DNA of 64,000 nucleotides from Lingula anatina (taxonomy: Eukaryota; Brachiopoda; Lingulata; Lingulida; Lingulidae). The notes beneath the pieces were generated by a model that searched no databases, was not told where the DNA came from, and saw only the letters and a program-made list of their open reading frames with translations. How positions within the stretch are numbered: position 1 is the stretch's first letter; every line of letters starts with the position of its first letter. Positions 26,755 to 38,611 of this stretch are shown here, in pieces. The stretch covers positions 322,037-386,036 of the forward strand of contig NW_019775835.1 in the NCBI RefSeq assembly GCF_001039355.2, written 5' to 3'. A program made the translations under genes and the position numbers.

Positions 26755-27440
26755 GAGATCCAGAATTTTCAGCGCATTTAGCAGGAATAGGTCACGTTAT
26801 GATTAATTTTGATTTTATTCTTTACTTTGATTTTGAACACAAAGCCCCCCCCCCTACGAATGTGTCTGTCACCAAAGCCTGGCATTTTATTTTTCCCCCG
26901 TTTTGCTAAGTTTCATCTAGTCCGTAAAAATAATCAAGACCATATTTCATAACATTTTCTGATGTAAATCAGAAAATCATTGTGCTAAGCAAACTTTTGA
27001 ATTATTTTATAGCGCGTGCGCGCACGTGCACCCATTCAAGCACATGCGCAAAAGCACTCCTTTTTAAATTCTGAATTAGTCGAAACATCAGGCTGATGAG
27101 TCTCCCAGGTAGCTCTGCCAGATCAAGGCAAGTGCACGTTGGGTGCTCGGCGTGACACAACCTGTGAACCGCAGGGTGCCGAGACTACACCTGTCACCTT
27201 GGCCTGCGTTGCTGTGATAACAGTTTTAACAGTACTTCTAATGTGCGCCGTCTGTTTTTCACGCCGTGCTAAACTGAGTTCACCCTGTGCTAGGACGAAT
27301 ATTCGTTTAATTCGTCCAAGCCCTGTGTTTTATTTAGATGCAGTGCTGGTGCTGACAATGCGTTCACGAAGTCTTCTATACAAGTATTATGTTCATGAGA
27401 CATTTGTGGAGTCCAGTTTTAGCAAATAATTTTTATTATT

Positions 27441-27480
27441 CTGATGATGATGATGATGATGATGATGGTGATGATGATGT
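27441..27480. repeat. (GAT)n microsatellite
   Basis: Imperfect GAT trinucleotide run, longer here than in the allelic copy near 23413. Confidence 0.9.
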
Positions 27481-27715
27481 TGTACATTGGAATAATAGCA
27501 CAGGATTGGAAACAAGCCAAGAAAATCATTGTAATGTCATTGTTATTGCAATCCATCAAACACCAGTCGACTAAACACATCAGCTAAGCGCTACAAGCAG
27601 GGTGATTTAATATTAACTTAATCCCAACTTCGCAGGAATGAATCCGTCGTCGAGCACATATGCGACCGACGCGACCAGGTTGATCAAATAATGCGAAATT
27701 ACACGTAATGAAATG

Positions 27716-29672
27716 TGGCTTCATATTCATGTGAACAGTCAACAAAATATACTGTATAATGACCGAATGCTAGGCACGGTATAAATTCTCATTAATATAG
27801 TGAAAACATTGGGACCTAGAAGAACAATATGTGACAGGCAGACGAATTTAAGGGGGTTTACACTTGGGATTGTGGAGCGATCTTCGTGCAAATAAGGCCC
27901 AGGTTTAAAAAAAAAAAAAAAAAAAAAAACTTAAGTTAGTTCTAGCAGCTAACATAGTGGTTTTGTTACCACGCTACATGGTCAATTACACACATCTTAC
28001 CCTATCAGGAACAGTGTTACAACACTCTCATGGAAACCCTTGTCACCTAAGCCAGTGAACTGACTTAAGAATTTTTGTGATACCGGGACCAGGACTAAGT
28101 TCTTATTTATCAAACATCAGAGAGGCCATCACTCTAATTATATTGAAACACGTTTTTCATTGTCTCCTATTTACTGATGATAAAAAAGAGTCGATTAGGG
28201 ATAAAATTGTTTTGTCTCATGGGTAGTGAACACGTTCAGTCCCTCAGACACTTAAGGACACATAAGTTTTTTTGTTTTGTTTTACCAATTCCACTTACGC
28301 TTGCATCTTAAAATAAAGGAATATTTTGTCGTAAAACAATTGGGAGATTGCTTTTTACCGTGAAGACGACTTGATACATTGATTTTCATAACAAGACTTC
28401 ACTAAATCATGTTTCAAACGTTTTAAACACTTTATCTTCAATTGGCGTAAAAAAATAAATATCGGAATTCAAGATAACGCACGCAAACTTAAAATGGTGA
28501 AAGATCGCGAAGAAGTTTCATTGGCGAAACGAAATGTCAAAAGATATTTAGATTTTGACGTGGAGATTGCTTACAATTTTTTGAAAGATTTAATTTAATG
28601 AAGTCGAACGTAAAGAGAAATAGTGCAGTGATGCATTCAAATAAACTTCATGGACGTGGCCCATTGGGTCCTTGTAATTCGCTCCATGTGGTTCTAAGAT
28701 AGAATAGAATAACCATAATGTGTAAACGCGCCCATTACCCCTTCTCTTATCATACATGTATCATGCTTTAAGTGCACCATACTGCTATTAATAACGGTAA
28801 TCTATATACTCAGCAAAAGTCGAGTCAAACCAGGTTCGCATCAAGATCAGTCAAGGGATAGTTAAGTGTAAATGCTCCTTTTTATACCCGTCTATGCACA
28901 TCACCAGTTTATAACTTTTAATAGACGCGGCATCACATTTTTCAAAGGACTGCTTGTTGAGGGAGAACCGCAGCATAGCTCCCGTCATCGTTTTTCACGC
29001 GTAATTACAGCCTTATCGGGTTAAAGCGAATATTAAAAATCTTACCTTTCTGACTCACCTTGAATTTGAGATAAATGACGGTAAGAAAAGTACCCCGGCA
29101 GCGTTCAAAAAATCATCCTGATCACCTCGGATGTTTTCTCTACTGTCGGTCTTAAAACTTATTTTTCTGGCTTTTTCTTTTGCTTTCTTTTCTGTCAATA
29201 CATTTTTCTTTTTTTCTTTCTTTCCTTTTTAGAGGGGGAGGGGGGAGGTAGACCCAATATCAGCTTTCGTCCTTAACACATTGCAGAAACGTATCAGCAA
29301 TATTTCGAAAGCAAGGGCCAGTTCCGCAAGACAAGTTATGACCGAAAATGTCACAACTAGCTGGTTCATTCAAAATGGAATATTAAGGTGCATTCAAAAT
29401 AATAAAGCAGAAGCTAAAATTTAATACCAAAAGTCACTTTATTCTAGTACATTGCTAAGGATTAAGGCTCTTGAATTGAAGTAGACCGAAATTTTCTGTC
29501 TTAAATTTAGGACCAACAGACTACTTAACGTCACTGTAGCATGTCACCCCGTGTACCACAGTGTAAAGTTCACAAAACAGGCTAAAATCGATGTACCACG
29601 TGGAGTACACTAGTTCACAATCTCAGGGTGTCTGTTATTGCGGTAAAAAGGAAGAAAACAATGAGAAATGTT
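27716..29672. repeat. Duplicated block C, copy 1
   Basis: Repeated at 29674-31620. Apart from the poly-A length near 27908 versus 29865, I see no differences in the parts compared. The junction is a single N at 29673. No gene recognised inside. Confidence 0.95.
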
Positions 29673-29673
29673 N
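29673..29673. other. Single-N gap joining copies of block C
   Basis: One N between two nearly identical 1.95 kb segments. Confidence 0.95.
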
Positions 29674-31620
29674 TGGCTTCATATTCATGTGAACAGTCAA
29701 CAAAATATACTGTATAATGACCGAATGCTAGGCACGGTATAAATTCTCATTAATATAGTGAAAACATTGGGACCTAGAAGAACAATATGTGACAGGCAGA
29801 CGAATTTAAGGGGGTTTACACTTGGGATTGTGGAGCGATCTTCGTGCAAATAAGGCCCAGGTTTAAAAAAAAACAAACTTAAGTTAGTTCTAGCAGCTAA
29901 CATAGTGGTTTTGTTACCACGCTACATGGTCAATTACACACATCTTACCCTATCAGGAACAGTGTTACAACACTCTCATGGAAACCCTTGTCACCTAAGC
30001 CAGTGAACTGACTTAAGAATTTTTGTGATACCGGGACCAGGACTAAGTTCTTATTTATCAAACATCAGAGAGGCCATCACTCTAATTATATTGAAACACG
30101 TTTTTCATTGTCTCCTATTTACTGATGATAAAAAAGAGTCGATTAGGGATAAAATTGTTTTGTCTCATGGGTAGTGAACACGTTCAGTCCCTCAGACACT
30201 TAAGGACACATAAGTTTTTTTGTTTTGTTTTACCAATTCCACTTACGCTTGCATCTTAAAATAAAGGAATATTTTGTCGTAAAACAATTGGGAGATTGCT
30301 TTTTACCGTGAAGACGACTTGATACATTGATTTTCATAACAAGACTTCACTAAATCATGTTTCAAACGTTTTAAACACTTTATCTTCAATTGGCGTAAAA
30401 AAATAAATATCGGAATTCAAGATAACGCACGCAAACTTAAAATGGTGAAAGATCGCGAAGAAGTTTCATTGGCGAAACGAAATGTCAAAAGATATTTAGA
30501 TTTTGACGTGGAGATTGCTTACAATTTTTTGAAAGATTTAATTTAATGAAGTCGAACGTAAAGAGAAATAGTGCAGTGATGCATTCAAATAAACTTCATG
30601 GACGTGGCCCATTGGGTCCTTGTAATTCGCTCCATGTGGTTCTAAGATAGAATAGAATAACCATAATGTGTAAACGCGCCCATTACCCCTTCTCTTATCA
30701 TACATGTATCATGCTTTAAGTGCACCATACTGCTATTAATAACGGTAATCTATATACTCAGCAAAAGTCGAGTCAAACCAGGTTCGCATCAAGATCAGTC
30801 AAGGGATAGTTAAGTGTAAATGCTCCTTTTTATACCCGTCTATGCACATCACCAGTTTATAACTTTTAATAGACGCGGCATCACATTTTTCAAAGGACTG
30901 CTTGTTGAGGGAGAACCGCAGCATAGCTCCCGTCATCGTTTTTCACGCGTAATTACAGCCTTATCGGGTTAAAGCGAATATTAAAAATCTTACCTTTCTG
31001 ACTCACCTTGAATTTGAGATAAATGACGGTAAGAAAAGTACCCCGGCAGCGTTCAAAAAATCATCCTGATCACCTCGGATGTTTTCTCTACTGTCGGTCT
31101 TAAAACTTATTTTTCTGGCTTTTTCTTTTGCTTTCTTTTCTGTCAATACATTTTTCTTTTTTTCTTTCTTTCCTTTTTAGAGGGGGAGGGGGGAGGTAGA
31201 CCCAATATCAGCTTTCGTCCTTAACACATTGCAGAAACGTATCAGCAATATTTCGAAAGCAAGGGCCAGTTCCGCAAGACAAGTTATGACCGAAAATGTC
31301 ACAACTAGCTGGTTCATTCAAAATGGAATATTAAGGTGCATTCAAAATAATAAAGCAGAAGCTAAAATTTAATACCAAAAGTCACTTTATTCTAGTACAT
31401 TGCTAAGGATTAAGGCTCTTGAATTGAAGTAGACCGAAATTTTCTGTCTTAAATTTAGGACCAACAGACTACTTAACGTCACTGTAGCATGTCACCCCGT
31501 GTACCACAGTGTAAAGTTCACAAAACAGGCTAAAATCGATGTACCACGTGGAGTACACTAGTTCACAATCTCAGGGTGTCTGTTATTGCGGTAAAAAGGA
31601 AGAAAACAATGAGAAATGTT
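29674..31620. repeat. Duplicated block C, copy 2
   Basis: Near-identical to 27716-29672. Unique sequence resumes after 31620. Confidence 0.95.
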
Positions 31621-34084
31621 TAAATTCCAGATAAGATAAGATCTCAGTTGTAACCGTATTAAATGTATCAAAATTCATCTTTGAGCATGAACAAGTGGTT
31701 GTAGCAATTCGTCAGTGTCGTGGAGAAATATTTTTTTATCTTGTGGGACAATCAGTGGTCGTTTCCTGTAGAAAAGGCACGCGTGAATGCGTGCGCGCTT
31801 GCGCCTGAGTGCCTGCCCCTGAATGTTTGTGTGCGTGTGACTGTATTTGTATACTTCATGTTAAGACGTTCACGTACACGATAATTACAGTTTAAGTCGG
31901 AAGGTATTTGCGATGCACACGTCATGTTGGATTTTTCACTGCTCACCTTAAGGGAATGAACGCGTTTAACTTTCGTGCAATCCATTTTTGCAGCAAGTAT
32001 TGTGAGTTAGTGCGTAATACGTCGCGTGCAGACAGAAAGTGACGTAACTGAGAGACGCAACCGCGCTGCGGCACTTCAAAGCCTCTCGTGTCGTTACCCA
32101 TCAAGACGAGAGCGCTCTTCAGGAACTTCAAACCCTTTCGGGAAATAAGACATTAAGCATTTTATTTAAAAACCGTCTGGACTGGCCCGAAGGCAATCGT
32201 TCAGAGAGAGAGAGAGAGAGAGAGACGCGTAATTATCTTATCCATGTAGCATTCAATTCTGGAAAAAGATTCGCCGCTTTCGCCACGTCTTTTATTAGTA
32301 AAGCATTCTTGGAAAAATTGGCAGAATCTTGACCAGGGGAAAGGTAAAAAAATTCCAATAGCATTTCTCGGCAAAATATCAGAAATAGTGGAAAAAGCTC
32401 TGGGTAATAACGAGTTTTCAATTTAGGACAGTCCGATGAAACAAATTGGAAATTTGCGCTTAACGAAGTGTCCATCACAAAATCTGAAGAGAATGATCCC
32501 GGTAAAAGATGGGGATTGGAAAATAAATCTTTTAAATTACTGTGATACAGAATTTTTTGTAAGGGAGCTTCACCTTGATGGCACATTGTGTCGTAGTCGT
32601 CTTCTTACCTTTAATATTTTGCAAAATAAAGTCTCAAGAGCGATTTAAAATCTCAACGGAGAAACATCCCATCACGTTGAGGTTTCTCGGAGAATTTCTC
32701 GAAAAATAACAAGAAAACAAAGGAGTTTATCGTCCCTCTTTCAACCGGTCAGGCGCCATATATATTGGAGTTATTCCATTTCTGTATAGTTTAACGTCTA
32801 CTGGTAGTAGCAGGTTGTTGTACACGTGTGTCTCGACCTGGAACTGGGCTCTGTTAAAAGGTGGGCATCTTCATTTTCTTGACAAGTTATATAATTATTT
32901 TCAACCCGAGCGATCAAAATACCCTTATTTATTATAGAGCGACCCAGCATTTTTCACCGGAGACCTTTGAAGGGTATCATTAAGGCAGTTCTATATCTCC
33001 CATTGGTAATGGAGGAACTTGGTTCATATGATATACTGGAAGAAATGTTTTTTCTTTTCAGAAAATTAAAGACGACGACTTCACCCATCCCGCATATAGG
33101 ATTCAGATGCCTCTGTGGTATATGGGGATTGGTAGTAGAATTAACGCGACTGTACACGGTTTAACTGGATTCAAATGGCTTTACCCCGGGTTCCACGGTC
33201 TGCGAGAGGTTGTTCATTAACACGTGCTCTCTGCTTCGCCGATTTTTATGAACTGAGGAAGAATTTTTTCAAAGATTTGAAAAGTACACCGCGATTTACC
33301 CCGTTCCGTGTCATAAACGGGTATATTTTCTTCTCGTTATTGAATGGACCTTATTAAAAGATATCCTCTTGGTTTACGTAGCGTTTTGTGCCTCTGTCGA
33401 ACACGGTGCACAGACATTTAACAAATGTGCCACTTTGTTACAAGTTGTCATTATACCCCTGTCAATATAACGCAATACTAACAGTATACATGTAACTGAC
33501 ATCGGGGACGTCGAAGAAACACAGGGGAAAAATGAACATTTTCCGTGTTAACAGACAGCTTAACCTACGTGTATTAAACCACGTAGGATCTGTTGTATCT
33601 CTCTCTTTAACTATTTTGGTGTTAAGATAATAAACATAGTCATCGTAGAGTACTGGTACAAGAGAGACTAACAGGAAAAGGTATAGAGAAATATTTCAGG
33701 GAGCGCAGATTTCACAGCCCTACTGATGTTGCACAGTTCTCGTTGTGCTCCTTAAAATACCTCGTCTCTTTTACGGATAATGATATGATATCTGTTTGAT
33801 AATATCTAACTCGAAGTCTGATCTATCTACTCTCTTGTATTAAGTCTGCATATCTTACTCCTACTTCTTCGATGAAAAATTGCCAAGAAATTAGGAGAGG
33901 CTTATTCTCTATCCCTTTCTGGGTTAGATAGTCATCGCTCCTCATCAAAGTCTTATTAGAAACCTGCACACTATACTCGCATTAGTACATATACCCAATA
34001 CAACTTTCAGTTTAGTTCCTTGCCTCCACAATTTAAGAGCTAAACAAAACCCAAGGCCCAGTGCGCGGTTAACATAACACTTAC
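31621..34084. other. Non-coding stretch before the candidate leader exon
   Basis: No recognisable exon. Contains a short GA run (about 32203-32225) and a small perfect hairpin near 33563-33587 (CCTACGTG with its complement). The open frames on both strands around 31750-32590 do not resemble known proteins. Confidence 0.5.
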
Positions 34085-34142
34085 CTGCTAGCCAGATGAG
34101 ACGGCAAAGAGCTACATATAGCGAACCACCTGACAGCTCCAT
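34085..34142 (-). CDS. Candidate first coding exon with signal-peptide-like leader (possibly APCDD1-like)
   Basis: On the minus strand an ATG at 34142 has A at -3 and G at +4, with an in-frame TAA 18 bases upstream. It opens MELSGGSLYVALCRLIWLA, a short N-terminus with a hydrophobic core typical of a signal peptide, interrupted by one Arg. After 58 nt the exon ends CTAGCAG|GTAAGTG, a perfect donor, in phase 1. It is on the same strand as the APCDD1-like exons, and their missing N-terminus should be a secretory leader. Assignment to that gene is inference: no linking exon was found and the interval is about 25 kb (less once duplicated assembly blocks are removed). It could instead start another secreted or membrane protein, or be chance. 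Confidence 0.4.
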
Positions 34143-35180
34143 CCTACTGCTATATAGTTAAATCCAGTGATGGAAAGTGAATGACCACTTGCTGTACGTT
34201 TTAGCTGTTACGATCCTCTCAATGTACAAGAGGATGCCACTCACAAGCAGTTTTCAAACCGCAGAGACAGGGGTACAACTGCCCTACTGCTTTAGTCTTC
34301 TCCCACCAGCGAAGAAAATCCTCCCGCGTTAAGCGCGGTACTTAAATCCCCAGCGGTGTTTTTGGCTATAAGCGATCTCTCAACTTATCTGGACTCACTC
34401 GTCGAGTCACGCTTTGCTGAAATTGTAAATTATTTCAGCGCCTGTGTCGCGCGCGCTCTGGTTTGATAGTTACAGGAGTAACTCCTTCCAGATTTGAAAA
34501 CAAAGCGTGAATACTGGCTGGTCGTAGGCCTAGCTTCGTCACAAGCTCGTATTCCACATTTGACTGTTTCGCTGGATATCTTATTAATTGCTCGACACAG
34601 AGCTTGTTTGAGGAGCTTCGTTCGCTCCTTTCCTTTAATAGTATCACAGAGGCGTACAGTCTTACAAGACCTCGTCCGGAGAGTGACCACACCACACTTC
34701 ACTGGGGTGCTGACCAAATCTTCGAACTTTCGCCTACTTGCCAACTTGGAAAAACCACCGTTCACTAACACCCCACCAAGCTATCTGTAGAGTAGACACC
34801 GGCTCTCCGCTTTCTGTGCTCTGATTAATTGTAGCAACTCTCTCGCGGAAGATAATATAGTACAGCCACTCGATACTTGTTCAGCCAGCCGGTGTGATCA
34901 TGGTATTCGTCCCGGCTAATCAAATGATAAGGATGGAATTTTCTTCCCTGATTGCGCTGCGCGAGAGCTGTCAAGTAGGAGCACGGCCACCCGAACAAAC
35001 CCCGTCAATCAGCCGAGCGCTTGTGCAGAAATCACTCACTGCCCTCTCCGCTTGGGTTTCTTTTCAGAGCAGCGGTCTCGACGTTCCTCTGTGCCGTAAC
35101 ACGTCTTATGATCAGAAATGCGTGAAAAAACGGCTATACCTCAAGACCAATACTATGCGAGCGTACTGTAGTTAAAAACA
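34143..35180 (-). promoter_or_regulatory. Possible 5' UTR/promoter region of the leader-exon gene
   Basis: Immediately upstream (minus strand) of the candidate start codon the sequence becomes richer in G, C and CpG (for example around 34440-34460 and 34620-34700) with overlapping open frames on both strands at 34430-34790. That is the usual appearance of a GC-rich promoter or 5' UTR region rather than of coding exons. TATATAG lies only about 8 bases upstream of the ATG, too close to serve as a TATA box for it. No transcription start can be fixed. Confidence 0.25.
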
Positions 35181-37135
35181 GCACAGTAGTCCTAGGAATT
35201 TGCCTTAGAGTCCTAACGTGCGGAAACAAGGGGCTTCCAGTATACTGTACACTGTATCTCGAGTATAACGTGAAAGTTATGTACTTCAGACAGTCGCGTT
35301 GTTCTTACTCGGAATCGATGAGTTCTGTAGAAATCACGATCCAGTAATTGTAGCAGGCAAGTGCCCTGACTTACGCTAAATCATCATATGTGTTAAGTGT
35401 GCTCATGGTGGTATGCGGACTTATCAATAAGCGTAGTAATAAACGGTTAAGCGTCCGTCACCTTCGTCGAGTAAAGACAGCTGCTAAGATCGGCTCTGCG
35501 GAATCACGTGGACGGTCCGGTCACTAATGTTATTATCAGTCATAAACGGAGAATGTTATTGGCTGGTAATTACCTGACACGGAGGTCAAAGGTTACACGT
35601 GAAGGTGGTCACAAGGGCACACAGGCGGTGGCTCTTGAGAGGAAAATAACGGGCGCTTTCACACTACGGTTAAATTCGATCGTTCCAAAAGACGCTGGGT
35701 TGATTCGTTTGCAATAGATTCGTGTGAGTGATTTGTTTCTCCCTCATCTCTTATACACACCAAATCCACACCATATACCTCCCCGCACCGTTTTCATCGC
35801 TACTAGTAGGGCCTACTGTTAAACTGGCATTGAATCGTCATCAAGATCGAACCGTTCAAGTTTGCAGTGAACTCGCCCTCACCTTGAGCTTGTTCACAGG
35901 TTGTTGAGATCGTCTACGTTTTAGTGAAGTAATTACCTCCACTTGAATATTGGACCCAAGGGTTCCAGTGTTTTCTGAAGTCAATCGGAACATTTTAATA
36001 AGTAAAACGCTGGCGACGGGTGAAGATGTTGAGGACAGGTGGCGAGGGTGGTAGTTTTATATGGCTCTGTAGGCAGAAAAATGATATCAGTTCAATTTTT
36101 AAGGAGTGACGTTTTTTTTTAAAGTCATCCTCTTGATATAATTCTATTAAACATTTCAAAATATCTGCTTAAAATGGAAAAATAGTACTGTTAGTTTAAG
36201 CACAGGCAATCCAAAAGTGGGGAATATATAAATTTGAATAAAACTATCACGAACTTCCTCTTTAACAACCAATTTCCTCCCTCACGTTTAATGGTCTCTC
36301 GGTGGAAAGGGTGAACATTTATGAGACAGTCATTATGTGAGGATGATTTTTTCTACACTGTCTGTGAAATAGAACAAAACTAATGATGTATCGCAACATT
36401 TATTGATTTCTGTCTCTATTTAAGTTTCTTAAACAAGTGGAAATCCACTGACTGACAAGGAGAATTCCCTCAAATCATCGTGTACTGGGTTTCTTTTTCT
36501 TTCTGATAAATTTGTCCGTGAAGCAGTGATAATAAAGGGTCTACCCTGAAAAGGGCTGTTCTGCAGTCTAATATGTCCGTCTCCAAATAAAATACGTCTG
36601 GACCGGTTTCACAAAAGATCTGAAGGCCAAAAGTTGGTCTTTGCTTTCAAAATAAAAAAAAATTCGGTTTTCTTCATTCCAAGTGAAATCCGTTGAATGC
36701 GTTTTCTCAGAATTAAGTAAATGAAGACATTGGTTAAAAAACAGCCATTTTTTTAAGTTTTTTATTATTTAAGGTATATAAACATGTGCAATAGAATGCA
36801 ATGGACTTCCCCTGCTGGGTATGTCACTGGGTCGAAGTAGACTGAAATTTTGGACATTATAAAATTGAGACCAATTTGCGTTTTAATGTCCAACCAACAC
36901 CTGGACTTGTCCGGCTCCACGTCTATTACGGCTACGTAATACAAGATACAGGTGGCTGTGCGTTCACTGAATCTTGCGTAATTTTCTGTTAACATGGACG
37001 TCCGTATAATGTCTGAGCAGACTGCAGGCAGATAGGGTACACCTGATCCTCGAGATAAAAGCAGCAGATCCCAAAACGACAGATGTGTGCCTGTCTACAA
37101 GAAATGAGGAGGGGACCTTTGAAAATTAGGTTTCT

Positions 37136-37136
<1 letters not shown>

Positions 37137-37212
<76 letters not shown>

Positions 37213-37300
37213 CGCAAAGGCATACACACAATCACAAAAAAAAACTGGCGCGCACACACACACATGTACACGCACGCATGTGTCACTCTTTCGCGCTCTC

Positions 37301-37350
<50 letters not shown>

Positions 37351-37388
37351 CGAGAGAGAAAGAGCGAGAGAGAGAGAGAGAGAGAGAG
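37137..37388. repeat. Compound (GT)n(GA)n ... (AC)n(GA)n microsatellite cluster
   Basis: GT 37137-37172 then GA to 37212, about 90 bases of partly AC-rich sequence, then AC 37304-37347 and GA to 37388. The GT and AC runs are mutually complementary and could pair. Long open frames here on both strands are products of the repeats, not genes. Confidence 0.95.
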
Positions 37389-38567
37389 TACCCCCTCCCC
37401 CGGTACACTTCTTTGGTCCAGTAAGCTGTTACATTGTTTAAAGGGGTGTGACGGCGACACAAAAGCGAGACTACCGTTAATGCGTTTCTCTCAATACCTT
37501 GCCACAGCGTGGACTGTTGCCACATAATCCGTAATTGCGTTATTTGCAAGTGGGATAAAACCCCGAGGAGAGAATGTTTGAATAATGATTTGCAGCAGTG
37601 AAAGGCAGGACTAAAAGTTGAGTAAAAGGCAAATACCGAGGGAAACCGGCGAACAAAAAAGTTCGGAAGCCAATTAAAGGGGAGTTTAAAATTGAGTACC
37701 GTTTGTCATGAAGTGTTTCATGTTGCTTTGTAAATGTTCTGACATTTCAATGGAGTTTTGTGTAACCCCAGTGAACTGGTCGCGAAGAAATTCAATAAAT
37801 CACACCTATCGCTTCCCCATCAAGGTCTATTTACCTACTCCCTCATGTGGATAGGGTTCGGTTAAAGCAGCACCCTTCTTGTGAATTCAACACTGACTTT
37901 TACATAAGCCACAAGACGTGATTAAGAGAATCGAACAGAGCTTGTTGACTTTTAATCATCCCCACTCATTCTCAAACAGATTCTTTGCAAGTTATCCGCT
38001 CGGGATTTCCTCAGTATTTTGACTGTGGGTGGAAGGGGTAAATGTTAACGTAATGTTTTCACAGTTTAAGGTTTTGGTTGATTTAGCGGTTTTGTAACAG
38101 TACCGGTAACATTGTGTTCAGCGTTGGTCCTAATTTGCCCGTTAAGCCCTTATTGCAACAAATATGCATGCAAATGAAAATTGCGGAGTGAAAGGAAAGA
38201 AAGAAAAGGGAGAAATGAGAGAGAGAGAGAGAGGTGGGGGAGAGATGATTAAGGGTGCAATAAACCAAGACTCGGCTAGCCGGTTGCATAACCCCTGCAC
38301 TCACTAATTAACCGTTTCCTTTGATACTGGACGGACAGCTGTCCATGCTGCGCACCCTGTTTTTAATTGTCTACTGAAAACAAAGCCACACAGCTCCAGT
38401 TAAAGATAACGAAGGGCGTATACGGGGTGGAGGCAGATAAGCGCACGGTCCCTGATGCGCAGGGTTGTGTCACAATGGAATATATTGCAAATGTGATGTC
38501 TTACAGTTATAAAAAGGTCCAAAGAAGTTTGTGACATTAAATAATGCAGGGAGATGGGTATCTAGAG

Positions 38568-38570
<3 letters not shown>

Positions 38571-38608
<38 letters not shown>

Positions 38609-38611
38609 ATT
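38571..38611. repeat. (AAAT)n microsatellite
   Basis: About ten uninterrupted tetranucleotide units. Confidence 0.95.

Larger units (their letters stand above)
23877..27925. repeat. Duplicated block B, copy 2
   Basis: Near-identical to 19832-23873 with scattered substitutions and microsatellite-length differences. Its first part is also present in block A, so this sequence appears three times in the window. Confidence 0.92.
8410..34084 (-). other. Probable long intronic interval of the APCDD1-like gene (missing short exon inside)
   Basis: From the acceptor at 8410-8411 up to the candidate first exon at 34085. It is filled with AT-rich non-coding sequence, microsatellites, two N gaps of unknown content and three assembly duplications. 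Phase logic (candidate first exon ends in phase 1, next known exon starts after two codon bases) requires at least one unseen exon of roughly 50 codons. I scanned by eye for the expected P-P-x-I-x-G-x-W-V-S pattern on the minus strand and did not find it. The interval is intronic only if the 34085 exon belongs to this gene; otherwise it is partly intergenic. Confidence 0.4.

Noticed and set aside
37083-37549. Several open frames of 70-130 codons on both strands
   Set aside because: They translate the GT/GA/AC repeats into low-complexity VCVC, RERE and THTH runs; not genes.
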